From Pantoea sp. IMH (GTDB taxonomy: Bacteria; Pseudomonadota; Gammaproteobacteria; Enterobacterales; Enterobacteriaceae), in contig NZ_JFGT01000005.1 of assembly GCF_000599885.1 (NCBI RefSeq), positions 806,001 through 870,000 of the forward strand: DNA of 64,000 nucleotides, written 5' to 3'. The position numbers were made by a program, and so were the translations under genes. Numbering within the stretch: position 1 is the first letter of the stretch; every line of letters starts with the position of its first letter. Under the pieces are notes generated by a model. It ran no database searches and was not told the origin of the DNA. It saw only the letters and a program-made list of their open reading frames with translations. Positions 42,298 through 51,831 of this stretch are shown here, piece by piece.

Positions 42298-43026
42298 TTA
42301 TTTTATCCGGCTGGCCAGGCGACGGCCAATGGTTTCCAGAATATAGATCACCGGCACCTGGGTCGTGACGTCATATTCATCGGAAACCAGCAGTTGCGGC
42401 ATATGATAGGAGAGATTGAAGTCAGCCATCTTTGCCAGCGACGAATTATCATTATTAGTAATGGTAATAACCTGACAGCGATGCAGGCTGAACTGGCTGG
42501 CGAGCCGCAAAATTTCCGGCGTTTCACCTGAAACAGATAATATAATCGCCACGGCGTCTTTATACATATCGCTGTTAACAGGATAATAAGGATCGTCAAT
42601 ATGATTACTGAATTTACCAACATTCGAAAAGAAACGGGCGCCATATTTTCCCAGAGTACCGGAGGTGCCTGCACCAACAAAAATAATACGCTCGGCGCAA
42701 ACCAGCTGCGTAACGGCTTTATCAATTAACGAATCGAACTCTTCATTATTGATGCTTTTAAAAAAGCTGACGATTTCGCTGATGCCGGAGTAGCCGGGCT
42801 GGCGCTGCTCCTGCTCAAGCCAGATCCTGAAGCGAATACGAAATTCGGAATAGCCGTCACAGTTCATCTTGCGGCAAAATCGCAGCACCGTTGTGGTTGA
42901 CACGCCCGCAGCGTCGGCGAGCTCCCGAATGGTCATATACATGACCTTGTCGCGATTTTTAACCGTGAAGTTATAAACCTGGAGTTCAAGATCGTTCAGG
43001 GCGGCAAGATTGTGGTGCGTGAACAT
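42298..43026 (-). CDS. RpiR/MurR-family transcriptional regulator
   Basis: The N-terminal HTH_6 domain (MTIRELADAAGVSTTTVLRFCRKM, residues about 30-55) is followed by a SIS sugar-isomerase domain with VGAGTSGTLGKYGARFF and SVSGETPEILRLA. This arrangement senses a sugar phosphate. The start at 43026 fits the usual RpiR beginning (ALNDLELQVYNF); an upstream ATG at 43053 with AAGG would give nine more residues. It lies directly upstream of the PTS-bglA operon on the same strand and probably regulates it. RpiR control of a beta-glucoside operon replaces the antiterminator BglG or LacI-type AscG used in E. coli. Confidence 0.9.
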   Translation of the reverse strand: MFTHHNLAALNDLELQVYNFTVKNRDKVMYMTIRELADAAGVSTTTVLRFCRKMNCDGYSEFRIRFRIWLEQEQRQPGYSGISEIVSFFKSINNEEFDSLIDKAVTQLVCAERIIFVGAGTSGTLGKYGARFFSNVGKFSNHIDDPYYPVNSDMYKDAVAIILSVSGETPEILRLASQFSLHRCQVITITNNDNSSLAKMADFNLSYHMPQLLVSDEYDVTTQVPVIYILETIGRRLASRIK

Positions 43027-43110
43027 AGCGGCGCTCAAAGTCCCGGGAATCATTACCTTAACAGATTTTATCCGGGCCGGGGTGGCGTTTCGCCAGAGTT
43101 GCAGCGCGAC

Positions 43111-43719
43111 TCACAGCAGCCAGCCTTTTTGCTGTGCCTGTTCAAGATGCCCTTTAAGATGTTGCCACAGCGTCGGCCACTCTGCCGCCAGCGCCAGATT
43201 TCGCGCCAGCACCTGTTCAAGGCGGATTTCATTTTCAATCCAGCTCCGGCCTTCATTATGCAAATTCTGAATAATCGGCAGGGCGCGGTCGAGCATATTG
43301 GCAAAGCGCGCCTCGGCGGTTTCACCCGCTTCATACTCATTCCAGAGGCCGCGAAAGCGGTCGCGCAGTGTGTCAGGAAGCAGGCTGAATATGCGATCGG
43401 CCGCCGCCATCTCCTGCTGGTGGATAGCTTCACGGGCGACAAGGTCATAGACCATCACATCACCGGCATCAATTTCCACCACGTCATGCAGCAACGCCAT
43501 TTGCACCACGCGCGACATATCGACCGGAAACCCCACGTAAGGCGCCAGGCTCATCGCCGCCACGGCCAGGTGCCAGCTGTGCTCGGCGGAATTTTCGTGG
43601 CGCGCATTGCCGATAAGACGGGTGCGCCGCTCAACACGCTTCAATTTGTCCAGTTCCATCAGAAACTGCATAACTTCTGTCATTTCGCCGAAATTTAACG
43701 CGGATACCTTGCTGGACAT
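43111..43719 (-). CDS. HD-domain phosphohydrolase
   Basis: A 202-residue protein of the HD_3 family, related in layout to the 5'-deoxynucleotidase YfbR. Metal ligands can be placed at His in NARHENSAEHSWH, the HD pair in ALLHDVVEIDAGD and Asp in MLDRALP. The start at 43719 has GAGGCG five bases before it. No signal peptide or membrane segment is seen, so it should act in the cytoplasm on a nucleotide or related phosphate ester. It is divergent from trhA and shares that promoter region. In E. coli this position is taken by yqfB, which is absent here. Confidence 0.85.
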   Translation of the reverse strand: MSSKVSALNFGEMTEVMQFLMELDKLKRVERRTRLIGNARHENSAEHSWHLAVAAMSLAPYVGFPVDMSRVVQMALLHDVVEIDAGDVMVYDLVAREAIHQQEMAAADRIFSLLPDTLRDRFRGLWNEYEAGETAEARFANMLDRALPIIQNLHNEGRSWIENEIRLEQVLARNLALAAEWPTLWQHLKGHLEQAQQKGWLL

Positions 43720-43820
43720 GCTTCGCCTCGTCATCCCCTGAGGAAAAAAGTTGGGAAGGATTGTAAGGTAATCGTTTGCTTATTGCTTTTATAAAAGTGT
43801 TACATCCCTTCACAGACTTA

Positions 43821-43846
43821 TTTGAGCGTACATCTGTACACTCAAA
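43821..43846. promoter_or_regulatory. FabR-like palindrome upstream of trhA
   Basis: TTTGAGCGTACA, two bases, TGTACACTCAAA: a 26-base dyad with 11 of 12 arm positions matched. The core AGCGTACA..TGTACACT resembles the FabR (YijC) sites upstream of fabA and fabB. A FabR site upstream of yqfA, the trhA orthologue, has been predicted by comparative footprinting in E. coli. It lies 122 bases upstream of trhA and about 100 upstream of the divergent HD-domain gene. Confidence 0.7.
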
Positions 43847-43967
43847 CAAAACTCTGTCAGGCTGGGGCCGTCTGCTCAGTTATGCATCGCAACGTCAGCG
43901 CTTCGTAACGAGGCTGTCCGGAAAGCGTGCAGCAGACATCCCACCGAGGTTCAGGAGTCGCAAAGTC

Positions 43968-44621
43968 ATGTCAGAGAAATCATTATCGGGTCAGGCCTAT
44001 TCGTTTGCAGAAGAGATCGCCAACAGTATCAGCCACGGAATCGGTTTTATTTTCGGCATCGTCGGGTTGGTTCTGCTGCTGGTGCAGGCCAGTGAAAGCC
44101 AGGCGGGTATTATTGCCATCACCAGCTACAGTCTCTATGGCGGCAGTATGATCCTGCTGTTTCTGGCCTCCACGCTCTATCACGCGATTCCGCATCCGAA
44201 CGCCAAGCTCTGGCTTAAAAAACTCGACCACTGCGCGATTTACCTGCTGATTGCGGGAACCTATACGCCGTTTTTGCTTATTGGACTGAAGTCACCGCTG
44301 GCGCATGGACTGATGGGCGTAATCTGGGGGCTGGCGCTGGCAGGCATTCTTTTTAAGCTGTTTTATGTGGACCGCTTTGAAAAACTCTCGGTGAGCACCT
44401 ATCTGCTGATGGGCTGGCTTTCGCTGATCGTAATTTGGCAGCTGGCGCTTAAACTCCCTGCGGGGGGGATCTGGCTGCTGGCGGCGGGGGGCGTGATTTA
44501 TTCGCTGGGCGTGATCTTTTATGTATCGAAGCGGATCCCTTATAACCATGCCATCTGGCACGGCTTTGTACTGGCCGGCAGCTTTTGTCACTTCCTCTCT
44601 ATTTATCTTTATGTGATCTGA
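43968..44621 (+). CDS. trhA: TrhA (YqfA), hemolysin III family membrane protein
   Basis: A seven-segment membrane protein of the hemolysin III/PAQR family, implicated in E. coli in membrane energetics and fluidity. Visible motifs are [19 protein letters not shown], the [30 protein letters not shown] block with metal-binding His/Asp, and the late histidines in [20 protein letters not shown]. The ATG at 43968 follows CAGGAG and gives 217 residues. A longer frame upstream has no conserved sequence. A FabR-like palindrome upstream suggests control linked to unsaturated fatty acid status. Confidence 0.94.
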   Translation: MSEKSLSGQAYSFAEEIANSISHGIGFIFGIVGLVLLLVQASESQAGIIAITSYSLYGGSMILLFLASTLYHAIPHPNAKLWLKKLDHCAIYLLIAGTYTPFLLIGLKSPLAHGLMGVIWGLALAGILFKLFYVDRFEKLSVSTYLLMGWLSLIVIWQLALKLPAGGIWLLAAGGVIYSLGVIFYVSKRIPYNHAIWHGFVLAGSFCHFLSIYLYVI

Positions 44622-44623
44622 AT

Positions 44624-44642
44624 GGGGGCCGTTTTGGCCCCC
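44624..44642. terminator. Hairpin between convergent trhA and ygfZ
   Basis: A seven-base-pair stem GGGGGCC / GGCCCCC with a five-base loop begins three bases after the trhA stop. No T run follows on either strand, so termination would be weak or Rho-dependent. Confidence 0.4.
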
Positions 44643-44652
44643 GGTCAGAGCC

Positions 44653-45636
44653 TCACTCCGTTAGCGAGTAGGGCAGCGTCTGGATGGTCAGTTTGCCGCC
44701 CTCATCACCTTTCACGCGCAGCTCACTCTCCGCTTCAAGGTCATTGTTTAAGACTGCCTGCACCCAGACCTCGCCGTTATCAAGCTGACAGGCCGCCAGA
44801 ATAGTACCGGTACGACGCCAGTTCTCACCAAGCTTCAGCTCGAGAGAATCATTGGCTGCGGGAACCTGACTGGCCGCGCCAGCCAGCCAGTAGAGCGCCC
44901 GCTTGTTGGCACCGCGAAACTTGGCGCGCGCCACCATTTCCTGGCCGGTGTAACAGCCTTTCTTGAAGCTGATGGCCTCCAGCGCCTGGAGGTTAGTGGC
45001 CTGCGGAATAAACTGAGCGCTGGTTTCGGCGTCAATCACCGGCAGGCCAGCCTCAATATTCAGCGCCAGCCACTGCTTGCTGTCATTGGTCTGTGCCTGA
45101 CCTTCCAGATGCCGGGCGATCGCCTGCGCTTTTTCAGCATCGGTCACCAGCAGAAAGCGCTCAGCGGGCGTGGGGAACCAGAGCAGGGTAGTGCCATCCT
45201 GCTGAACAACCGGATTTTCCGCATCCGGCAGGGTGGAGAACAGGGCGGTCAGTGCGGCGCGGCACTGAAAACCAGCCACGCCCAGCAATACGGCCTCATC
45301 ATCGGCCGCGATAGTCACCTTAGCGAAAATGGCATACTTCTTCAGCTCGGCGATCTGATTGTCACGCAGGCTACGACGTTCGATATAAGCCAGACCTTCT
45401 GCGCGGTGGAAAAGGTGCAGGTTGCTCCACATCTTTCCTTTGGCATCGCAGTGCGCGGCAGGCAGATGGTTATTGTCGCCCAGCGCCGCGACATCCAGGG
45501 TAATTTGCCCCTGTAAATAGCTGACGCTATCGGCGCCGGTAACGTTCACCAGCGCCCACTCTTCCAGTGAAATCAGCGTAAGTGGCAGGCGCGCCGAAGC
45601 CGCAGGTTGACGTGGCGGAAAAGAAAAAGTCGGCAT
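44653..45636 (-). CDS. ygfZ: YgfZ, folate-dependent Fe-S cluster maintenance protein
   Basis: YgfZ is a GcvT-like tetrahydrofolate-binding protein that supports assembly or repair of some Fe-S enzymes and tRNA thiolation by MiaB. The signature [18 protein letters not shown] with its essential cysteine is present near residue 225. The length, 327 residues, is one more than in E. coli. It is followed divergently by sdhE, the conserved arrangement. It is a paralogue of GcvT encoded 10 kb to the left. Confidence 0.96.
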   Translation of the reverse strand: MPTFSFPPRQPAASARLPLTLISLEEWALVNVTGADSVSYLQGQITLDVAALGDNNHLPAAHCDAKGKMWSNLHLFHRAEGLAYIERRSLRDNQIAELKKYAIFAKVTIAADDEAVLLGVAGFQCRAALTALFSTLPDAENPVVQQDGTTLLWFPTPAERFLLVTDAEKAQAIARHLEGQAQTNDSKQWLALNIEAGLPVIDAETSAQFIPQATNLQALEAISFKKGCYTGQEMVARAKFRGANKRALYWLAGAASQVPAANDSLELKLGENWRRTGTILAACQLDNGEVWVQAVLNNDLEAESELRVKGDEGGKLTIQTLPYSLTE

Positions 45637-45863
45637 AATTCAGTCCTGAAGTGGGGTGAAAAAAACAGCTCTGTTTATCATGTTAAAAGAGCCGACCGGC
45701 TTTGCAACCAGTTTCCTGAAAACGACGCACAAAAGGTGTGATAACCCGGCAACGCATGCTGAGGTTGTGCGACAGGGCGCGAAAGGCGATAAAGGCCCGT
45801 CAACATTGCCAGTAAAACGCGTTACACTGATGCCCATCTTTGGCTGACTGACGATGGTGACAA

Positions 45864-46130
45864 ATGGATATTAGCAATAAAGCACGGGTTCACTGGGCCT
45901 GCCGCCGGGGCATGCGCGAACTGGATATCTCCATCATGCCGTTTTTCGAATATGAATATGATTCCCTGAGCGATACCGATAAGCAGCTCTTCGTGCGGCT
46001 ACTGGAGAGTGACGATCCGGATCTGTTTAACTGGCTGATGAATCACGGCGAGCCGGCGGATGCTGAGCTGAAACGTATGGTTAACCTTATCCAGCAGCGA
46101 AACCAACAACGTGGCCCTGTGGCAAGCTGA
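45864..46130 (+). CDS. sdhE: SdhE, flavinylation factor
   Basis: SdhE (YgfY) helps attach FAD to succinate dehydrogenase SdhA and fumarate reductase FrdA. It is 88 residues long. The conserved RGxxE motif is RGMRE at residues 15-19, and the helix bundle segments [16 protein letters not shown] and [12 protein letters not shown] are clear. It overlaps ygfX by 20 bases. Confidence 0.97.
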   Translation: MDISNKARVHWACRRGMRELDISIMPFFEYEYDSLSDTDKQLFVRLLESDDPDLFNWLMNHGEPADAELKRMVNLIQQRNQQRGPVAS

Positions 46131-46536
46131 TCTGCGGATCTCCTGGCGTGCGCAGTGGGTCTCGCTGCTGTTGCATGGCGCCGTGATGCTCGCGCTGCTG
46201 CTGGCACCCTGGCCCGCCAGCTATACCCCTGTCTGGATGCTGCTGCTGACGCTGGTTGTTTTTGAATGCCTGCGCAGCCAGCGGCGTATCCGCAGCCGGG
46301 AAGGCCTTCTCCGTCAGGTTGATCAGCGCGAGTTTGAGTGGCGGCGGCTGCGCTGGCGGCTTTGCGGGCGGCCTTTTATGACCCGTCAGGCGATGCTGCT
46401 GGCGCTGCGTTCGCCGCAGGGCGCAAAAGAAAAGCTGTGGCTGATGCGTGACAGCATGGATGAAGAAGCATGGCGACAGCTCAGGCAACAGCTGCTCAGC
46501 CTGTCGGAGGCTCCACCACGCCAGCCGGGACGTTAA
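46111..46536 (+). CDS. ygfX: YgfX (CptA), membrane protein of the sdhE operon
   Basis: A 141-residue inner-membrane protein with two N-terminal hydrophobic segments ([20 protein letters not shown] and [14 protein letters not shown]) followed by a soluble C-terminal part rich in Trp and Arg. It starts at a GTG inside the end of sdhE, so it is translationally coupled. In the literature it is linked to SdhE and, as CptA, to a proposed toxin-antitoxin role that is disputed. Its stop codon shares a TTAA with the stop of the convergent fldB. Confidence 0.93.
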   Translation: MALWQADLRISWRAQWVSLLLHGAVMLALLLAPWPASYTPVWMLLLTLVVFECLRSQRRIRSREGLLRQVDQREFEWRRLRWRLCGRPFMTRQAMLLALRSPQGAKEKLWLMRDSMDEEAWRQLRQQLLSLSEAPPRQPGR

Positions 46537-47051
46537 AGCGATGCCGCCATTTCAGTAAGGATCTGCTCGCACCACTGCGCGATGCGTTCGTCGGTGACGT
46601 CAAACTGATTAATATCATCCAGCGCCAGGCCAACAAACTGCCTGCCATCTGCGGTGAGCGGCTTTTTGCTGGTGAACTCGTAGCCTTCATTAGGCCAGAA
46701 GCCGACAAATTTCACGCCCGACGGCAGCAGAACCTCGTGGAGCATACCCAGCGCATCCAGGAACCATTCGCTGTATTCAGCCTGGTCGCCCATGCCGTAC
46801 AGGGCCACGACCTTGCCGCGCAGATTAAGTGCAGGCAGCTCGGTCCAGATGGCCTCCCAGTCTTCCTGCAGCTCGCCAAAGTCCCAGGTAGGGATGCCCA
46901 GGATCAACATGTCATACTGCTCCATGAGGCGCGGTGAGTCATCTTTCAGGTTATGCAGGGTGACGAGATCTTCACCGATAAAATCACGGATCTTCTCTGC
47001 TGTCATTTCGGTATAGCAGGTGCTTGAGCCGTAAAACAGACCAATTTTCAT
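46533..47051 (-). CDS. fldB: FldB, flavodoxin 2
   Basis: FldB is an FMN-binding electron carrier, SoxRS-inducible in E. coli. The phosphate loop [13 protein letters not shown] is at the N-terminus and the FMN-flanking aromatics lie in [12 protein letters not shown] and [13 protein letters not shown]. It has 172 residues from the ATG at 47051; a longer open frame to 47450 is unsupported. It is divergent from xerD and convergent with ygfX. Confidence 0.96.
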   Translation of the reverse strand: MKIGLFYGSSTCYTEMTAEKIRDFIGEDLVTLHNLKDDSPRLMEQYDMLILGIPTWDFGELQEDWEAIWTELPALNLRGKVVALYGMGDQAEYSEWFLDALGMLHEVLLPSGVKFVGFWPNEGYEFTSKKPLTADGRQFVGLALDDINQFDVTDERIAQWCEQILTEMAASL

Positions 47052-47134
47052 ATCCGGTAAACTCAATTCGCTTGATGCAATGCCGCGAATTATATCAGAA
47101 TTGAAACCGATGCCGGTAAATAAGGGGCGATGAA

Positions 47135-48028
47135 GTGCAGGATAGCGAGCGGATAGAACAGTTTCTGGATGCAACATGGATCGAGCGTAACCTGGCGGAA
47201 AATACCATCGCCTCCTACCGGCTGGATCTGATGTCGCTGGCGGAATGGCTGGCGCACCATGAAAGCGATCTGCTGCGGGCCAGCGCGGCCGATCTCCAGC
47301 AATTTCTGGCCGAACGGCTTGAAGGTGGCTATAAGGCCAGCAGCTCAGCCCGCCTGTTAAGCGCGATGCGCCGCCTGTTTCAGTATCTCTACCGGGAAAA
47401 GTGCCGGGAGGACGATCCCAGCGCACTGCTCTCATCGCCCAAACTGCCACAGCGGCTGCCGAAAGATCTCAGCGAGGCGCAAATCGATCGCCTGCTTCAG
47501 GCCCCGAGCGTGGAGGAGCCCATCGAACTGCGGGATAAGGCGATGCTGGAGCTACTCTATGCCACCGGGCTGCGCGTTACTGAGCTGGTGAGCCTGACGC
47601 TGAACAATGTCAGCCTCCGGCAGGGCGTGGTGCGCGTTATCGGCAAAGGCAATAAAGAACGGCTGGTGCCGCTGGGAGAAGAGGCGGTGCACTGGCTGGA
47701 GCAGTACATTGAGTATGGTCGTCCCTGGCTGCTTAACGGCCAGACGCTGGACGTGCTGTTTCCGAGCAGCCGTGCGCGACAAATGACCCGGCAAACTTTC
47801 TGGCATCGCATCAAACATTACGCCACACTGGCGGGGATCGACAGCGAGAAACTGTCGCCCCACGTGCTTCGCCATGCATTCGCGACGCACCTGCTGAACC
47901 ATGGTGCTGATTTGCGTGTCGTACAGATGCTGCTGGGGCACAGCGATCTTTCCACCACCCAAATTTATACGCACGTCGCCACCGAGCGACTGCGGCAGCT
48001 GCATCAGCAGCATCATCCCCGCGCGTAG
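47135..48028 (+). CDS. xerD: XerD, site-specific tyrosine recombinase
   Basis: XerD works with XerC at dif to resolve chromosome dimers. It has 297 residues from a GTG start preceded by AAGGGG; an ATG just upstream is out of frame. The catalytic residues are all placed: Arg147, Lys171, His243, Arg246, His269 and Tyr278 (TTQIYTH). The N-terminal SAM-like DNA-binding domain covers residues 1-105. It leads the xerD-dsbC-recJ-prfB-lysS series conserved in enterobacteria. Confidence 0.97.
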   Translation: MQDSERIEQFLDATWIERNLAENTIASYRLDLMSLAEWLAHHESDLLRASAADLQQFLAERLEGGYKASSSARLLSAMRRLFQYLYREKCREDDPSALLSSPKLPQRLPKDLSEAQIDRLLQAPSVEEPIELRDKAMLELLYATGLRVTELVSLTLNNVSLRQGVVRVIGKGNKERLVPLGEEAVHWLEQYIEYGRPWLLNGQTLDVLFPSSRARQMTRQTFWHRIKHYATLAGIDSEKLSPHVLRHAFATHLLNHGADLRVVQMLLGHSDLSTTQIYTHVATERLRQLHQQHHPRA

Positions 48029-48108
48029 GGGAGCATTCTTTTAACAGCATAAACATCACGCCCGCGTGCGGATGATAACGGCCGCCTTTGCGGCCATGAG
48101 GATACCGA

Positions 48109-48813
48109 ATGAACAAGCGTTACCTGTTACTTACCCTGTTGATGAGCGCCATCGGCGGCCTGGCGCATGCTGATGATGCGGCCATTCAGCAGTCGCTGAA
48201 AAAGTTAGGTTTGCAGCAGACTGAGATCCAGCCCTCGTCGCTGCCGGGCATGAAAACGGTGCTGACGGAAAGCGGCGTACTGTATGTGACCGAGGATGGT
48301 AAACAGTTTATCCAGGGACCGCTTTATGACGTGAGCGGCGGCCAGCCCGTCAACGCGACTAATAAGATGCTGGAGAAAAAAGTGGATGCGCTGGCGGAGG
48401 ATATGATCGTTTATAAAGCGCCTAAAGAGCAGCACGTTATTACGGTCTTCACCGATATCACCTGTGGTTACTGCCGTAAGTTGCATAACGAGATGGCGGA
48501 CTACAATGCGCTGGGTATCACCGTGCGCTATCTGGCGTTTCCCCGTGAGGGCCTGAATGGCCCGGTTGCCAAAGAGATGAAATCAATCTGGTGTACAGCC
48601 GATCGTCGTAAAGCTTTTGACGCTGCGATGAAAGGCGAAGAAGTTTCGCCCGTCGACTGTAAAACCGACATCTCACAACAGTATAAGCTGGGCGTTCTGT
48701 ACGGTATCCAGGGCACGCCAGCCATGCTGCTGGAAAACGGGATGATGATCCCGGGCTATCAGGGGCCTAAGGAACTGAAACAGCTGCTGGACAGCCAGAA
48801 AGTGGGCGGCTGA
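48109..48813 (+). CDS. dsbC: DsbC, periplasmic disulfide isomerase
   Basis: DsbC corrects wrong disulfides in the periplasm as a V-shaped dimer reduced by DsbD. A signal peptide (MNKRYLLLTLLMSAIGGLAHA) is followed by the dimerisation domain to about residue 80 and the thioredoxin domain. The active site CGYC is at residues 119-122. A second cysteine pair (IWCTADR and PVDCKTD) forms the structural disulfide. The length is 234 residues. It lies 80 bases after xerD and three bases before recJ. Confidence 0.97.
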   Translation: MNKRYLLLTLLMSAIGGLAHADDAAIQQSLKKLGLQQTEIQPSSLPGMKTVLTESGVLYVTEDGKQFIQGPLYDVSGGQPVNATNKMLEKKVDALAEDMIVYKAPKEQHVITVFTDITCGYCRKLHNEMADYNALGITVRYLAFPREGLNGPVAKEMKSIWCTADRRKAFDAAMKGEEVSPVDCKTDISQQYKLGVLYGIQGTPAMLLENGMMIPGYQGPKELKQLLDSQKVGG

Positions 48814-48816
48814 CGG

Positions 48817-50535
48817 GTGACGGGCAAAACTGAACTTCGCCGCCGTCAGGCGGTAGAAGGGGGAGAGCTTCCGGAAACGCTTCATCCTCTGCTGCGGCGG
48901 CTCTATGCCAACCGGGGCGTAACCCAGGCCGCCGAGCTGGAACGCGGGGCGAAGCATCTGCATGCGTTTCACTCCTTAAGCGGCATTGATCGCGCGGCTG
49001 AAATCCTGCAAAAGGCGATTGCCGACAACCTCTGCATTATGATTGTCGGCGACTTTGACGCCGATGGGGCAACCAGCACCGCGCTGACGGTGCTGGCGTT
49101 GCGCAGCATGGGCGGACGTAACGTTAAGTATTTAGTGCCGAACCGTTTTGATGATGGCTACGGCCTCAGTCCTGAAGTGGTGGAGCAGGCGGCGGCCCGA
49201 GGCGCACAGCTGATCGTGACCGTTGATAATGGCATCTCGTCTCATGCTGGCGTCAGTCTGGCTCACGAGAAGGGCATTGCTGTTGTTGTCACCGATCACC
49301 ATCTGCCGGGCGAAACGCTGCCCGATGCCGACGCGATCGTCAATCCGAACCTCCATGAGTGTGCGTTCCCGTCGCGATCGCTGGCGGGCGTCGGCGTGGC
49401 GTTCTATCTGATGCTGGCACTGCGCGCGCGGTTGCGTGAAAGCGGAGCAGACACTTTGCCGAATCTGGCCGAGCTGCTGGACCTGGTTGCGCTTGGCACG
49501 GTTGCCGACGTGGTGCCGCTGGACACCAACAACCGTATTCTGGTCTGGCAGGGATTAAGCCGCATCCGCGCGGGGAAATGCCGGGCGGGGATCAAGGCGC
49601 TGCTGGAAATCGCCAATCGCGACGCACGTCAGCTGGCAGCCAGCGATCTCGGTTTCGCGCTTGGCCCCCGGCTCAATGCTGCCGGGAGACTGGACGATAT
49701 GTCCGTCGGCGTGGCGCTGCTGTTAAGCGAAGATATTGCTCAGGCGCGCATGCTGGCCAGCGAACTGGATGCGCTGAACCAGACGCGCAAAGAGATTGAG
49801 CAGGGGATGCAAACCGAAGCGCTGGCGCTGTGCGATAAGCTGGAACGCAGCAGCGAAGCGCTGCCGCTCGGCATTGCCATGTATCATCCCGACTGGCATC
49901 AGGGCGTGGTCGGTATTCTGGCTTCACGCCTGAAAGAACGTTTTCACCGGCCGGTTATCGCCTTTGCACCTTCGGGAGATGGCACGCTCAAAGGCTCAGG
50001 GCGCTCCATCGCTGGTCTGCATATGCGTGATGCGCTGGAGCGGCTGGATACGCTTAATCCAGGTCTGATGCTTAAATTTGGCGGCCACGCGATGGCGGCA
50101 GGTCTGTCACTGGAGACGGCTAACTTCGATCTTTTTCGCCAGCGGTTTGCCGATTTGGTGGGCGAATGGCTTGATGCCGGGTCGTTACAGGGCGTCGTCT
50201 GGTCTGATGGCGAATTGATGCCGCAGGAACTGACGTTGCCAACGGCGGAACTGCTGCGGGAAGCCGGCCCCTGGGGCCAGGCTTTTCCCGAGCCGCAGTT
50301 TGATGGCAAATTCAAACTTATCCAGCAAAGGCTGGTGGGGGAGCGACATCTTAAGGTGATGATCGAGCCGCTGGGCGGCGGCCCGCTGCTGGACGGTATC
50401 GCCTTTAATGTGGATACCACGCTCTGGCCGGACCCCAGCGTCAGGCAGGTTGAGCTGGCTTATAAACTCGACATTAATGAGTTTCGCGGTAACCGGAGCG
50501 TACAGCTGATTATCGACCACCTCTGGCCACTCTAG
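48817..50535 (+). CDS. recJ: RecJ, single-stranded DNA 5'-3' exonuclease
   Basis: RecJ acts in RecF-pathway recombination, mismatch repair and stalled-fork repair. DHH-family motifs are VGDFDADGATSTAL (motif I/II), VTVDNGISS, VVTDHHLPGE (DHH) and LALGTVADVVPL; the DHHA1 domain motif GGHAMAAGLSL is near residue 425. It starts at GTG only three bases after the dsbC stop, so translation is likely coupled. At 572 residues it lacks a few residues compared with E. coli at 577, in the loop near residue 215. Confidence 0.97.
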   Translation: MTGKTELRRRQAVEGGELPETLHPLLRRLYANRGVTQAAELERGAKHLHAFHSLSGIDRAAEILQKAIADNLCIMIVGDFDADGATSTALTVLALRSMGGRNVKYLVPNRFDDGYGLSPEVVEQAAARGAQLIVTVDNGISSHAGVSLAHEKGIAVVVTDHHLPGETLPDADAIVNPNLHECAFPSRSLAGVGVAFYLMLALRARLRESGADTLPNLAELLDLVALGTVADVVPLDTNNRILVWQGLSRIRAGKCRAGIKALLEIANRDARQLAASDLGFALGPRLNAAGRLDDMSVGVALLLSEDIAQARMLASELDALNQTRKEIEQGMQTEALALCDKLERSSEALPLGIAMYHPDWHQGVVGILASRLKERFHRPVIAFAPSGDGTLKGSGRSIAGLHMRDALERLDTLNPGLMLKFGGHAMAAGLSLETANFDLFRQRFADLVGEWLDAGSLQGVVWSDGELMPQELTLPTAELLREAGPWGQAFPEPQFDGKFKLIQQRLVGERHLKVMIEPLGGGPLLDGIAFNVDTTLWPDPSVRQVELAYKLDINEFRGNRSVQLIIDHLWPL

Positions 50536-50540
50536 CCGGA

Positions 50541-50622
50541 CCGGGCGTAATCTCGCCCGGAGACGCTGTCCGCTCCTGCTCCTGTAGTGCGCCGTTCAGC
50601 CTGTGCAGGAGCAGGTCAGCGG
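50541..50622 (+). terminator. Two strong hairpins between recJ and prfB
   Basis: The first is CCGGGCG / CGCCCGG (50541-50547 and 50554-50560). The second is longer: CCGCT plus CCTGCTCCTG (50570-50584) pairs with CAGGAGCAGG and AGCGG (50606-50622), leaving a two-base bulge. Neither ends in a T run. They may act as a Rho-assisted terminator or shield the prfB leader. Confidence 0.5.
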
Positions 50623-50723
50623 AGAAATTGCCCCCGCTTCAACGCTACAAACCTCACAAGATTTCAGTTAAACTGCTTCGTTACATTCCAGTCCATTCGA
50701 TCACCTAAAAAGATTCTAAAATC

Positions 50724-51822
50724 ATGTTTGAAATTAACCCGGTAAAGAACCGCATTCAGGATCTCTCAGAGCGCAGCGGCGTTCTTAGGGGGTATCTTTG
50801 ACTACGATGCCAAGAAAGAACGCTTAGAAGAAGTTAACGCCGAGCTGGAGCAGCCGGATGTCTGGAACGAGCCGGAGCGCGCGCAGGCATTAGGTAAAGA
50901 ACGCTCCTCGCTGGAGGCGATCGTGCAGACGCTGGATCAGATGACCCAGGGCCTGGAAGACGTCAGCGGCCTGCTGGAGCTGGCGGTGGAAGCCGACGAC
51001 GAAGAGACCTTCAACGAGGCGGTTGCCGAGCTGGATCTCCTTGATAAGAAGCTCGCGGAGCTTGAGTTCCGCCGTATGTTCTCTGGCGAATATGACAGCG
51101 CCAACTGCTACATTGATATTCAGGCAGGATCTGGCGGCACCGAAGCGCAGGACTGGGCGAGCATGCTGGTGCGTATGTATCTGCGCTGGGCCGAGGCCAA
51201 AGGCTTCAAAACCGAGGTGATCGAAGAGTCCGAAGGTGAAGTTGCCGGCATCAAATCCGCCACGCTGCGCATTATGGGCGACTACGCGTTTGGCTGGCTG
51301 CGCACCGAAACCGGCGTGCACCGCCTGGTGCGTAAAAGTCCGTTCGACTCCGGCGGACGCCGTCATACCTCTTTCAGTTCCGCCTTTATTTACCCGGAAG
51401 TGGAAGATGATATCGATATCGAGATCAATCCTGCCGATCTCCGTATTGATGTTTACCGCGCCTCTGGTGCTGGCGGACAGCACGTTAACCGGACCGAATC
51501 CGCGGTACGTATTACCCATATTCCGACTAATACCGTGACCCAGTGTCAGAACGACCGTTCTCAGCATAAGAACAAAGACCAGGCGATGAAGCAGATGAAG
51601 GCGAAGCTGTACGAGCTGGAAATGCAGAAGAAAAATGCTGAAAAACAGGCGCTGGAAGATAACAAATCCGATATTGGCTGGGGCAGCCAGATCCGCTCCT
51701 ACGTACTGGATGATTCACGCATCAAGGATCTGCGCACGGGCGTTGAAACCCGTAATACCCAGGCGGTGCTGGATGGCGATCTGGACCGTTTTATTGAAGC
51801 AAGCTTGAAAGCAGGGCTATAA
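50724..51822 (+). CDS. prfB: RF2, peptide chain release factor 2, made by programmed +1 frameshift
   Basis: PrfB recognises UGA and UAA. The first frame runs 25 codons from ATG at 50724 to an in-frame TGA at 50799-50801. The second frame resumes with GAC at 50800 and gives 340 more residues, 365 in total, identical to E. coli RF2. The slip site CTT TGA C and the internal Shine-Dalgarno AGGGGG three bases before TATCTT are intact. Domain landmarks downstream are the GGQ motif in [13 protein letters not shown] and the SPF tripeptide in [15 protein letters not shown]. It is nine bases upstream of lysS and co-transcribed. Confidence 0.99.
50787..50802 (+). promoter_or_regulatory. prfB autoregulatory frameshift site
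   Basis: AGGGGGTATCTTTGAC: a Shine-Dalgarno-like element, three-base spacer, slippery CTT and UGA followed by C. Low RF2 lets the ribosome pause at UGA and slip +1, so RF2 controls its own synthesis. This is well known for enterobacterial prfB. Confidence 0.97.
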
Positions 51823-51831
51823 GGAACTGAC

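Noticed and set aside
50724-50801. Early stop in prfB as a pseudogene or sequencing error
   Set aside because: The stop is the programmed frameshift site with intact slip sequence and internal Shine-Dalgarno element.
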